From: Vibrio penaeicida
Lineage (GTDB): Bacteria > Pseudomonadota > Gammaproteobacteria > Enterobacterales > Vibrionaceae
Direction: 5' to 3'
DNA length: 64,000 nucleotides
NCBI RefSeq assembly: GCF_002933855.1
Contig: NZ_BFAQ01000023.1
Location: 1 to 64,000 of the forward strand
Shown: one piece after another, positions 1-8,280 of the stretch
Position numbering within the stretch: the first letter of the stretch is position 1
Layout: each line of letters opens with the position of its first letter
Notes under the pieces: model-generated
Told to the model about the DNA's origin: nothing
Seen by the model: the letters and a program-made list of their open reading frames with translations, nothing else
The model's database searches: none
Position numbers and translations under genes: made by a program

Positions 1-648
1 TATAATAATCGCATGATCTTATTTGAAGTGTGATCACATTGAAAAATGCAAGTTTTCGATAAACCAAGATCCCTGCCATGTTTCTATTTATTAGTAGATA
101 ATTGGTAAAATTAAAGTATTTACTCTAAATTAAATTTAATCACCAGTATCTAGATTTCGATTAAAAATCCTTTACTTTCATTAAATTAAATAACAGACAC
201 GAATCAAATACATTTGGTAGAAAGCTACAATCACACCTTACATCACTCTGTGAAAACTAGGTTTAATAAATAATAAATTACATAATTATCAATATAATCC
301 AAAACCTATAGTCATCAATGCCTATAGAGTAGGTAAGAAAAAAATTATGATGGTAAAACATAAACACTATAAAATTTCAACCCACTAAAATTATTAAATG
401 AGTTAACTATTGTTAGCATAAAATAACTCTAATAGAATCCTCTCTTCCCAATCGGGGAGGCTCTCTGTTTTATTTTAATCCTGACAAAATAAAACAAGGA
501 ATTAACAAAGAATTTTAATTTATAGATTTATCATTCAAAAATTATACGTACAGATCGTTTTTGTACGCGACATAACGGGTCGGTATCTGCTTCGGTAGTA
601 AACACTAAACCAACTGTATTCTTAATATTTTTGCCATAAACATAATTA
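1..648. other. AT-rich upstream region without a recognised gene
   Basis: No convincing coding frame is visible; the short reverse-strand frame at 531-860 mostly opposes the next gene. Composition is strongly AT-rich. The only structured element I see is a hairpin followed by a T-rich run near 439-475, listed separately. The region probably supplies the promoter and a long leader for the gene that starts at 667. Confidence 0.5.
439..475 (+). terminator. Candidate leader hairpin with T-rich tail
   Basis: An imperfect stem, roughly CTTCCC (444-449) against GGGGAG (454-459) around the loop AATC, can extend outward through CCTC/GAGG pairing and is followed by TCTGTTTTATTTT. It lies about 190 bp before the first protease-locus start codon. 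It could end a short upstream transcript or act as an attenuator. The stem contains G-U pairs, so confidence is low. Confidence 0.35.
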
Positions 649-666
649 TTGGTAGGGAGATTTTTT

Positions 667-1368
667 GTGAAAATAAAACCTATATTGATCGCTATAGGGT
701 TAACTGTTCCTTTATCTTTATTTATTTTTAACGATATATCTAACGAACCTAATATATCGCTAGATACCAATTCTGATGAAAAGCGAAAAGCGAACAGAAG
801 CTCTAAAGAAAACAACGCACTGAATAAGAAAGCAAGCCTAAAAAAGCAAGATGATGTCAATCATTACGCTTCGAAAATAGATGAAAACAATCATTTAGAA
901 GCACAAAGCGAGGAAAGTACTCAAATCAATACGAGTGAAGAAACAAGTACGCGAAAGGAAAAATATCGAGAGCCGATAAGCTTGGAACAGGCTTGGATAG
1001 ATGTAAATCCTAGCGAAACACTCGCAAGCATAAAGCCTAAAAGTGAAGCAATCGAAAGCATTAAAGCGATTGAATTTTCTAATGTATCTGAATTTCAATC
1101 TCTGAATGAAAATGACAACGTGACACTCAATTTACCGGATAACACTGACATTGATATCGAAGTGGAATCTAACGAATTTCAAAATGAAGGGGTTAGAACA
1201 TGGTCGGGGAATTTCAAGATTGATAATCAGAACTACCCTGCCACCTTCACTTTTGGAAGTTCTTCAATTTTTGGTTTTATTGGTCACCCTAATGGTCCAA
1301 TTAAAATTGAAGGATCTGGAAAAACTGCATGGATTTATGAAGTCCCGGATAGTCATGGATACGACTGA
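667..1368 (+). CDS. Separately encoded propeptide-like protein for the adjacent metalloprotease
   Basis: The protein has 233 residues from a GTG at 667, preceded by AGGGAG at 7-nt spacing; a TTG at 649 is also in frame but lacks a ribosome site. Residues 1-22 form a hydrophobic signal or anchor segment. A highly charged, Ser/Glu/Lys-rich low-complexity stretch follows (about 30-130). The C-terminal ~85 residues (NVTLNLPDNTDIDIEVE onward, WSGNF, FTFGSSSIFGFIG, IEGSGKTAWIYEV) resemble the inhibitory propeptides that precede catalytic domains in secreted reprolysin-like peptidases. The next gene, 65 bp downstream on the same strand, encodes such a catalytic domain with its own signal peptide and no propeptide. 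I infer that this protein helps fold or inhibits that enzyme in trans. The propeptide match is from memory of the family pattern, not a search. Confidence 0.6.
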   Translation: MKIKPILIAIGLTVPLSLFIFNDISNEPNISLDTNSDEKRKANRSSKENNALNKKASLKKQDDVNHYASKIDENNHLEAQSEESTQINTSEETSTRKEKYREPISLEQAWIDVNPSETLASIKPKSEAIESIKAIEFSNVSEFQSLNENDNVTLNLPDNTDIDIEVESNEFQNEGVRTWSGNFKIDNQNYPATFTFGSSSIFGFIGHPNGPIKIEGSGKTAWIYEVPDSHGYD

Positions 1369-1433
1369 TTAATAAATGCAGTTCAAATAAAAATAAACTA
1401 ATTAATTTAAAGATACTATTTTAGGATTAAAAA

Positions 1434-2657
1434 ATGAAAAAAACGTTATTAGCGGCGATTGTTGCGTCGAGCATTGTTGCGCCACTTGCACACGCAACAA
1501 CAAATATTGATGTACTGGGTGTTTACACAACAGAAACCGCGCAAAAAACTGATCACATTACAGCTATCCAGCATCGTTTCAATGTTGGTAATAAGATTCT
1601 TAAGGACAGTAAGCTAGACATAAGAGTGAACCTCGCTGGATTGAAAGAGTATAACTTCGACTCCGAGCCCGGCAGAAAAAAAGATCAAGGTGTTGCTTTA
1701 GATGCAATGACTCCAGGGTATAAACAGTCCGAATTGTTCCAAGATATCGAACAAGTAAGAAAGGATGAAGGCGCGGATATGGTCGCCATGTTCCGTTATC
1801 TAGACATCGACAACTCTCCGGATTATGAACGCACTGCTAACGGCTATAGCATCAGTTGCGGTTTGGCTTGGATTGTACCCGCATTCCAATGGAATGGCAG
1901 CCAATCTTGGGCAAAAAGCAAAATGTACAGCCATACCTACATTAACGAATGTGGTGGTGATACGTTTATTCATGAATTAGGCCACAATTTCGGTATCAAC
2001 CACGCACGTGAACAATACAATGGTTTGCCTCACCTCCAAAATGGGACAGAAAAAGATGCTTATGGTTATGGCGTAAACGGGCAATTTGCAACCACAATGG
2101 CTTATGGATACCTTTTCGGTATAAGAGGGCGTTCTTACAATTTCTCTAACCCAGATGTAGAGTGTAAAGGGCAACCATGTGGCCGCAAAGGGGTTGCAAA
2201 TGCCGCTCGTGCTATTGGTCTTACTGCACCTAAAATTGCCAATATTTATCAAAGTAAAACCGATGGCACAGATACAGGTAAACCGACCCAGCCAACCGAT
2301 CCCAAAGAACCCAACAACGTCTTTAAGATTGACTCTCCTGTAACAATTCCAGACCAAGCTCAGGTAGACATTCCGATTAAGGTGTCCTTCGAAGGGGATA
2401 TCACCAAACCGACAATCGCACTAAACGTGGAACATGGGTTCATTGGTGATTTGTCTATTCGACTTATCGCACCAGACAACAACTACTGGATTTTGAAGGA
2501 AGCGAACAGTAGAGATCGTGGGGAGAAATACAATGTCACCTTCACCTTGCAAGAGATTGAAGATATCGACTTCAACGGTCAATGGACACTGCGTGTCACG
2601 GATAATTTCGAACAAGATACTGGCGTAGTAAAAGGCGCTATTCTAACCCTTAAGTAA
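1434..2657 (+). CDS. Secreted reprolysin-like metzincin metalloprotease with C-terminal P domain
   Basis: The protein has 407 residues. Residues 1-21 are a classical signal peptide ending AHA. The zinc site HELGHNFGINH spans residues 180-190, with Glu181 as catalytic base and His180, His184 and His190 as ligands. ATTMAYGY about 30 residues later fits the metzincin Met-turn. A Pro/Thr-rich linker (about 275-290) leads to a C-terminal beta-sandwich resembling the proprotein-convertase P domain (GDLSIRLIAPDNNYW, NGQWTLRVTDN). Almost nothing lies between signal peptide and catalytic domain, which is unusual because most relatives carry a propeptide there; the gene just upstream seems to supply it. 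A strong terminator follows. Expected role: extracellular protein degradation, possibly as a virulence or scavenging factor. Metzincin assignment is firm; the substrate is unknown. Confidence 0.85.
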   Translation: MKKTLLAAIVASSIVAPLAHATTNIDVLGVYTTETAQKTDHITAIQHRFNVGNKILKDSKLDIRVNLAGLKEYNFDSEPGRKKDQGVALDAMTPGYKQSELFQDIEQVRKDEGADMVAMFRYLDIDNSPDYERTANGYSISCGLAWIVPAFQWNGSQSWAKSKMYSHTYINECGGDTFIHELGHNFGINHAREQYNGLPHLQNGTEKDAYGYGVNGQFATTMAYGYLFGIRGRSYNFSNPDVECKGQPCGRKGVANAARAIGLTAPKIANIYQSKTDGTDTGKPTQPTDPKEPNNVFKIDSPVTIPDQAQVDIPIKVSFEGDITKPTIALNVEHGFIGDLSIRLIAPDNNYWILKEANSRDRGEKYNVTFTLQEIEDIDFNGQWTLRVTDNFEQDTGVVKGAILTLK

Positions 2658-2662
2658 TCCTT

Positions 2663-2697
2663 ATACCCAAGAACCCAAAGGTTCTTGGGTATTTTTA
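2663..2697 (+). terminator. Rho-independent terminator after metzincin gene
   Basis: A perfect 13-bp stem, ATACCCAAGAACC (2663-2675) against GGTTCTTGGGTAT (2680-2692), with loop CAAA, is followed by TTTTATT. It starts 6 bp after the stop codon of the protease gene. Confidence 0.9.
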
Positions 2698-3622
2698 TTA
2701 GAAAAAGTTAGGTACATGCCATACGAATATAAGGAGGAGGAAATGAATTAATATTTGAACATCCATTTTCGTTACTGTATAACATAACAATATTAATTCT
2801 GTTGTTTACAGGAAAGCAAACGCTAAACTATGAAACATGTATTTTCATTCTCATTATTGGAATGACATAATTCTGACATTAATTATAGTATTTCCTGAAT
2901 AGCTATCACATGAAATTAATGAAACGAATGAAATATACAATTTAAAAAATAGCTCAATCTGTTACTTCAGAATTAAAATAAAGTATAGTTATTTCAATTG
3001 CTTATACTTTTGATATGCAAACCCGTATAGCACTCAGTTTAATTCATATATAATTAATTCACGTATAAGTTTATATATATCAATGAGTTAAAAATAAAAC
3101 ACTTATTCAACACAACATTGATCTCATTTATTCTTATTTTTTTATCCATATTCATCTTCTGTTCACTTCATTTTTACTGGAAGTGATTAGTACAGAAATG
3201 GAAAATATTTTTTACACTCTTTGCTGTATCGCCTATATATAAAGCATATCCTCTTATACACGTACCGTAAAAAAACACCAGCAAACATATTAGATAAAAC
3301 CTGTCAACATAATAAGGTTTTCTAAATTATTCTGATATTTGTTTTTTCTCACGTCATTGATAACAATCTCTGTACTCAGCCACTGATACGGCTGTGTATC
3401 TGATTAATTAAAATTTTCTAAAGTGGAATAGAGTTTGGCTCTATTTCTGTTTTCTTTTGATGCTTGAGGAAAAATCATATTTTCAGCAAACATTAGTGAA
3501 CTAAATAGTAGCCATAGTCACATAAATCATAAAATATAATATTGAGTTATATAAGAAATAACTTATTTTTGTGGGTATAGGCTTTTTATTTTCTTTAACT
3601 TTAATAATTTCGGGAATAAGAA
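2698..3622. other. Long AT-rich intergenic region upstream of aminopeptidase gene
   Basis: About 925 bp with no supported gene. A textbook Shine-Dalgarno run AAGGAGG (2731-2737) precedes an ATG-AAT-TAA minimal frame at 2743-2751. A CAGCC/GGCTG hairpin lies near 3377-3394, and a terminator-like hairpin at 3427-3458. The rest is AT-rich and probably contains regulator sites for the secreted peptidase gene downstream; I could not define them. Confidence 0.5.
3427..3458 (+). terminator. Terminator-like hairpin in the aminopeptidase leader
   Basis: AATAGAG (3427-3433) pairs perfectly with CTCTATT (3439-3445) around the loop TTTGG, followed by TCTGTTTTCTTTT. It sits 165 bp before the aminopeptidase start codon, facing the same way, so it could attenuate the gene or end a short upstream RNA. 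The hairpin near 439-475 occupies a similar place before the first gene of this block and has a similar TCTGTTTT tail. Confidence 0.5.
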
Positions 3623-5530
3623 ATGAAAGTTAAGTATTTGTTACTCGTCACAGTAATTAGCGCTACAAATTCAATCGCTAGCCAAAACAATATAAATCCG
3701 AATGAACCAACAAAAGCTTGGATAACAATCGGTAGCGATGCAATTCAGCACTTTACAACCGCGCAAGAGCACAAAGGGTTGGCTTTTTCACCTCAAATTG
3801 TACAAGGCGTTGATGGCATTACGGTATCGGAGATTAATACCAGCGATATAAACAATTTGAGTGAGCTAATGCACCATGAATTCAAACGATGTGGTGGATT
3901 CTTTTATCATGATTCGTTTGAAGAGGCACAGGCATACGCAAAACAAGCCGCAAATGCGAATCAGAGCTTTGCCAATTTTGCGGCTGTTAACTACACCATC
4001 GATAACGAATATGTTACCAATGCGATGATGTCGGAAACGTCACAACAAAATCTAACCAACACCGTCAATACATTATCCAATTACTACGATCGGTATTATA
4101 CCTCTCAGTCAGGGTACGACGCGGCAAAATGGATAAAGGATCGTTGGGTTCAACTTTCTCAGGCACGCAGTGATATCAGTGTAGAATTTTTTAATCACAG
4201 CTGGAAACAACCTTCTGTTATCGCAACGATCAATGGTACGACTCTTGCCGACGAAATCGTCGTTATCGGCGGGCACCTAGACTCCATTAATACACGCAGC
4301 CCAGGTAACGAATCCGCCCCAGGTGCCGACGATAATGCTTCTGGTATTTCTGTTCTCACTGAGACGCTAAACGCGATTGTTAAAAGTGGATTTAAGCCCA
4401 AGCGCACAGTGAAAATCATCGGTTATGCGGCAGAAGAAGTCGGGCTACGAGGTTCAAAAGCCATCGCCCAGTCTTATAAAAGCTCCGGCAAGAACGTAGT
4501 GGGTGTCGCTCAGTTTGATATGACGGGCTATAAGGGGACATTTAATCGCGACATCGTACTCATCACTGACTACACCAATTCAGGGCAAAACCAGTTTATT
4601 CGCAACTTGATCAACAAGTATTTACCGAATATGACGCATGGTAACTCGAAGTGTGGTTACGCGTGTTCCGACCACGCGTCTTGGTACAATGAAGGTTTCC
4701 CTGCTTCCATGCCAGCTGAAGCGAATTTCCACGATTCGAACCCGCTCATCCATACGGCGAATGATACCCAATTCGACTCAAGCCACGCGATTAAGTTTGC
4801 TAAGCTTTCCGTTGCATTCATTTCTGAGCTCGCCAAAGGTACGATTGCAGGAACCCCTCCACCACCGCCACCCACGGGTGAAAACGAACTGCAAAATGGT
4901 GTTCCAAAAACCAACATATCTGGGGTAGCTAAAGCACAAAACTTTTATACGTTTAATGTTCCAGCGGGGGCTTCCAATCTGAAGTTCACAACATCAGGTG
5001 GAACTGGCGATGCAGATTTATACGTTAAATTTGGATCTAAGCCAGCGCTCAACAGTTATGACTGCAAAAGCACCAACAGTTCTAACAACGAACAATGCCA
5101 AATTCCAAATGCACAAGCGGGAACTTACCACGTGATGGTCGAGGCTTGGTCTGCGATATCTGGTGTATCTCTAACCGCAAGCTATGCAGACAGCGGTAAT
5201 CCACCCCCACCACCTACAGGTACTGAACCCATTGACGAAACGGTCACGAATATCTCTGTTTCGCGTGGGCAGTGGCAACGCTACACCCAAGAACTGGGCG
5301 AAGGCTATTCAAACCTAACCGTCACGATATCGGGCGGAACAGGTGATGCGGATCTGTACGTTCGTCATGGCGCTCAATCTACGTTTGGGCAACACGACTG
5401 CCGGCCTTATCTCAATGGGAACAATGAAAACTGCCCAATTACGTCACCGCAATCTGGCGTTTGGTATATCGACATCTACGGATATTCAACAACGACAGGG
5501 CTAACGCTCAATATCAAAGCCACACCATAA
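3623..5530 (+). CDS. Secreted M28 leucyl aminopeptidase with two PPC domains
   Basis: The protein has 635 residues. A signal peptide covers residues 1-20 (ISATNSIAS). The central domain is an M28 di-zinc aminopeptidase of the Vibrio proteolyticus leucine aminopeptidase type. Likely ligands are His218 (GGHLDS), Asp236 (GADDNASG), Glu271/Glu272 (AAEEVGLRGS), Asp299 (DMTGY) and His377 (IHTANDT). Two C-terminal pre-peptidase (PPC) domains follow, at about 418-520 and 530-635, joined by polyproline linkers. The PPC domains closely resemble those of the M4 protease encoded next. PPC domains of this kind are often trimmed during maturation. Role: release of N-terminal amino acids from extracellular peptides, complementing the neighbouring endoproteases. 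The start is the ATG after GGGAATAAGA. Confidence 0.93.
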   Translation: MKVKYLLLVTVISATNSIASQNNINPNEPTKAWITIGSDAIQHFTTAQEHKGLAFSPQIVQGVDGITVSEINTSDINNLSELMHHEFKRCGGFFYHDSFEEAQAYAKQAANANQSFANFAAVNYTIDNEYVTNAMMSETSQQNLTNTVNTLSNYYDRYYTSQSGYDAAKWIKDRWVQLSQARSDISVEFFNHSWKQPSVIATINGTTLADEIVVIGGHLDSINTRSPGNESAPGADDNASGISVLTETLNAIVKSGFKPKRTVKIIGYAAEEVGLRGSKAIAQSYKSSGKNVVGVAQFDMTGYKGTFNRDIVLITDYTNSGQNQFIRNLINKYLPNMTHGNSKCGYACSDHASWYNEGFPASMPAEANFHDSNPLIHTANDTQFDSSHAIKFAKLSVAFISELAKGTIAGTPPPPPPTGENELQNGVPKTNISGVAKAQNFYTFNVPAGASNLKFTTSGGTGDADLYVKFGSKPALNSYDCKSTNSSNNEQCQIPNAQAGTYHVMVEAWSAISGVSLTASYADSGNPPPPPTGTEPIDETVTNISVSRGQWQRYTQELGEGYSNLTVTISGGTGDADLYVRHGAQSTFGQHDCRPYLNGNNENCPITSPQSGVWYIDIYGYSTTTGLTLNIKATP

Positions 5531-5545
5531 AATAGTGGCGCTTCG

Positions 5546-5573
5546 CTGCCCTTTTCTAATCAGAAAAGGGCAG
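5546..5573 (+). terminator. Stem-loop after aminopeptidase gene
   Basis: A perfect 12-bp stem CTGCCCTTTTCT (5546-5557) / AGAAAAGGGCAG (5562-5573) has loop AATC. It begins 15 bp past the stop codon. No T-run follows, so it may act as an mRNA 3'-end stabiliser as much as a terminator. Confidence 0.65.
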
Positions 5574-5749
5574 ATTAAACGCATCCAAATTTGATGAGCT
5601 TGTCATTGCATTAACTATTTTTTATGCCGTTTTAGTTAATAGAACAGCATGAATAAGCACATCAAATTAATACTGAAAGAGATATTAAAATCTTTGGTAT
5701 TAATGGAATAACGTCTCTTTTTAAATAAAAGAATACGTATAAGGAAACC

Positions 5750-5812
5750 ATGAATATTCATGGTGGATGGAATGTTGGAATATCCAGCGATCCTTTAAAT
5801 ACAGGAAAATAA
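5750..5812 (+). CDS. Possible 20-codon upstream leader peptide
   Basis: An ATG at 5750, preceded by AAGGAAACC, opens a 20-codon frame (MNIHGGWNVGISSDPLNTGK) that ends in TAA at 5810-5812, three bases before the M4 protease ATG and in the same phase. The ribosome site is better spaced than that of the main gene, so translation of this peptide could be coupled to the protease. It is too short for codon-use support, and no homologue is known to me. Confidence 0.35.
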   Translation: MNIHGGWNVGISSDPLNTGK

Positions 5813-5815
5813 ATC

Positions 5816-8023
5816 ATGAAGTTTAAAATTGGAATTATCCCCTTATTGGTCGGTATAACATTATCGACCTCTGCTTTCGCACAGATGGAAATAAAAACAG
5901 CGACAGATACTGGGCGACCTTCATTTGTCACGGGGAACTTAGGTAATGCAACAGCAGGTGCTGAAGTTCAGGCGTTAAAGCAAATCTTAGCCAGCAACCC
6001 ATCGTATAAATCGACGGGAAGTGAGGAATTTGAAGTTTCTCGCCAATGGGTTGATGAGTTAGGGAAAAAGCACACGTTTTTTGATCAGAAAATCAATGGC
6101 ATTAAAGTTTATGGCAACAGTATTGCTTTGCACACAGAAGCAAGCAATAACGCTAACGGCTTACTGAATAATGCACCTGTTTATGCGGTAACAGGTACAC
6201 TCGCTGTTTCTTCTGCTCCTGCTTCGGCTGCGTTTGCTGCCAAGCAAAGTAATGACAATGGTAAACAGGCGCGCTCTGTTGGCGAAAGCATTGGCTCAGT
6301 TCAAACACAACCCGAACTGGCTTACATCTACTTGCCTGATCAAGACGAAACGAAACTCGCTTGGCGTATGGAAGTCGTCTACTTTGCAGGTGCCGGACCT
6401 TTTGGTCGTGACATTGTTTACATTGATGCAGCCACCAATGAAGTACTCGCACGCCATGCACAGGTACACTCGGCAAAGAGCTGGAAAACGTACACCCTAA
6501 ACGGCGGTAATCAAAACTCTGCACCAGGGCAACTGCTTTGTACGAACAACCAAAATTGTGGTGGTAACGCTGCTGCGCAACGCGCTCATGATGGTGCAGC
6601 AACGGTTTATGACTACTACCAACAGCGACATGGTCGTGACAGCCTCAACAACAACGGGATGACGTTGGTATCTAGTGTCGACCTTGGTGAGCAAAATGCG
6701 TATTGGACTGGTTCGCAAATGCTTTATGGTCAAGCCGGTGGCGGGGTTGATTACGATTTCACCTCTGATTTCGACATCATTGGTCACGAATTTACGCACG
6801 GTGTCACCAACTTCTCTGCCCGTCTTGTTTACCAAAATGCGTCTGGTGCATTGAATGAAGCATGGTCTGATATTCTTGGGTTATCAGCAGAAGCGTTCAA
6901 GAATGGTACAACGACATCCAGCTGGTTACTGGGTGACGGTTTGTACAATCAACCTGGAAAAGCTTTCCGCTACATGAATAATCCAACCAAAGATAATTAT
7001 TCAAAAGATTGGTATCCAGAGCGTATACCGTTCACCAATAATCCTCATAGAGATAATGATTATGGTGGCGTGCACGGTAACTCTGGTATTGCAAACTTAG
7101 CGTACGTATTGCTAGTAGATGGCGGAACACACCCACGTGGTAAGTCCAATGCACAAGTACCAAGCATTGGCATGCTAAAAGCCGAGAAAATATTCTATCG
7201 TGCGTTAGTTACCTACATGAACCAAAATACCAATTTCTCTGGTGCTCGAACCGCAACAGCTCAAGCGGCACAAGACTTGTATGGTGCGACAGAGAAAAAC
7301 GCCGTTGAAACAGCTTGGTGTGCTGTTGGTGTGGGCGACTGCCCAACAACAACACCGCCTCCACCACCCACTGGCGATAACGAACTGCAAAATGGCGTAC
7401 CCGTCACCGGTATTTCAGGTGCAGCGAAAGATCAGAAATTCTACACATTCCAAGTCCCAGCAGGTGCAACAAACTTGCGCTTCGTTACAACGGGCGGTTC
7501 AGGCGATGCTGATCTTTACGTAAAATTTGGTTCCAAGCCATCTTTAAGCAATTACGATTGTAAGAGCACCACCAGCTCCAGTAACGAAACTTGTGCTATC
7601 AGCAGCATCCAAACAGGCACTTACCATGTCATGGTTGAAGCATGGAACCAGATAAGTGGTGTGTCTCTAACGGCCAGCTACGATGGCGGAACAACACCTC
7701 CACCACCTCCTAGTGGTCCTACGCCAATCAACGATACATTGAACAACATCTCTGTTGGCGGTGGTCAGTGGCAACAGTACACTCAAGAATTGGGTACGGG
7801 CTATTCAACCATGACGATTACTACGTCTGGTGGGTATGGTGACGTCGATTTGTATGTTAGAAAAGGCTCCAATCCTACGCTCTACCAATACGACTGCCGC
7901 CCATGGAAAAATGGCAACAACGAATCTTGCACGATTGCGAACCCTGGCGCTGGCACGTGGCACATCGGTATTTACGGTTACTACAATAGCTCTGGTGTGA
8001 CGTTAACGCTTACAGCAGAGTAA
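5816..8023 (+). CDS. Secreted M4 (thermolysin/vibriolysin family) metalloprotease with two PPC domains
   Basis: The protein has 735 residues. The signal peptide ends AFA at residue 22. An FTP/PepSY-type propeptide occupies about 30-210. The catalytic domain follows, with HEFTH at 324-328 (zinc ligands His324 and His328, catalytic Glu325) and third ligand Glu348 in NEAWSDILG, the exact 20-residue thermolysin spacing. VHGNSGIANLAYVLLV contains the C-lobe conserved His. Two PPC domains (about 520-620 and 635-735) follow polyproline linkers; classical Vibrio HA/protease relatives of about 610 residues carry only one. Role: broad-specificity extracellular endoprotease, in Vibrio usually under quorum control. 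A 20-codon frame lies directly upstream and a terminator downstream. The family is certain; I do not assign a specific name such as hap or vvpE. Confidence 0.93.
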   Translation: MKFKIGIIPLLVGITLSTSAFAQMEIKTATDTGRPSFVTGNLGNATAGAEVQALKQILASNPSYKSTGSEEFEVSRQWVDELGKKHTFFDQKINGIKVYGNSIALHTEASNNANGLLNNAPVYAVTGTLAVSSAPASAAFAAKQSNDNGKQARSVGESIGSVQTQPELAYIYLPDQDETKLAWRMEVVYFAGAGPFGRDIVYIDAATNEVLARHAQVHSAKSWKTYTLNGGNQNSAPGQLLCTNNQNCGGNAAAQRAHDGAATVYDYYQQRHGRDSLNNNGMTLVSSVDLGEQNAYWTGSQMLYGQAGGGVDYDFTSDFDIIGHEFTHGVTNFSARLVYQNASGALNEAWSDILGLSAEAFKNGTTTSSWLLGDGLYNQPGKAFRYMNNPTKDNYSKDWYPERIPFTNNPHRDNDYGGVHGNSGIANLAYVLLVDGGTHPRGKSNAQVPSIGMLKAEKIFYRALVTYMNQNTNFSGARTATAQAAQDLYGATEKNAVETAWCAVGVGDCPTTTPPPPPTGDNELQNGVPVTGISGAAKDQKFYTFQVPAGATNLRFVTTGGSGDADLYVKFGSKPSLSNYDCKSTTSSSNETCAISSIQTGTYHVMVEAWNQISGVSLTASYDGGTTPPPPPSGPTPINDTLNNISVGGGQWQQYTQELGTGYSTMTITTSGGYGDVDLYVRKGSNPTLYQYDCRPWKNGNNESCTIANPGAGTWHIGIYGYYNSSGVTLTLTAE

Positions 8024-8065
8024 ACGGTATATGACTAGTAGGATAAATCATCCTTAAAAGTCATC

Positions 8066-8097
8066 GGAGAGGGGCATTAGGCCTCTCTCTTTTTTTA
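8066..8097 (+). terminator. Rho-independent terminator after M4 protease gene
   Basis: The stem GGAGAGG (8066-8072) / CCTCTCT (8082-8088) has a 9-nt loop and is followed by CTTTTTTT. Confidence 0.85.
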
Positions 8098-8280
8098 AAA
8101 TCGCTCCCTCTGCCACTTCGTATATTCACCCCATCAATAAACCGACAAATAATCATTTCTCAATTAAAGTGCCGCTTTGCAGAAACCATCCTTTTATGTT
8201 GGGTTTTTCCCTACATAATGGAGATGTTCTGCCGCTAAAAACTTGTCAATATACAGGCAAATCGAAGCGGGAGAAAAACC

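Noticed and set aside
31..41. TGTGATCACA palindrome as CRP site
   Set aside because: CRP half-sites need six bases between TGTGA and TCACA; here they are directly adjacent.
6153..6602. 149-codon open frame on the minus strand
   Set aside because: Opposite the M4 protease propeptide region; His/Arg/Cys-rich shadow translation.
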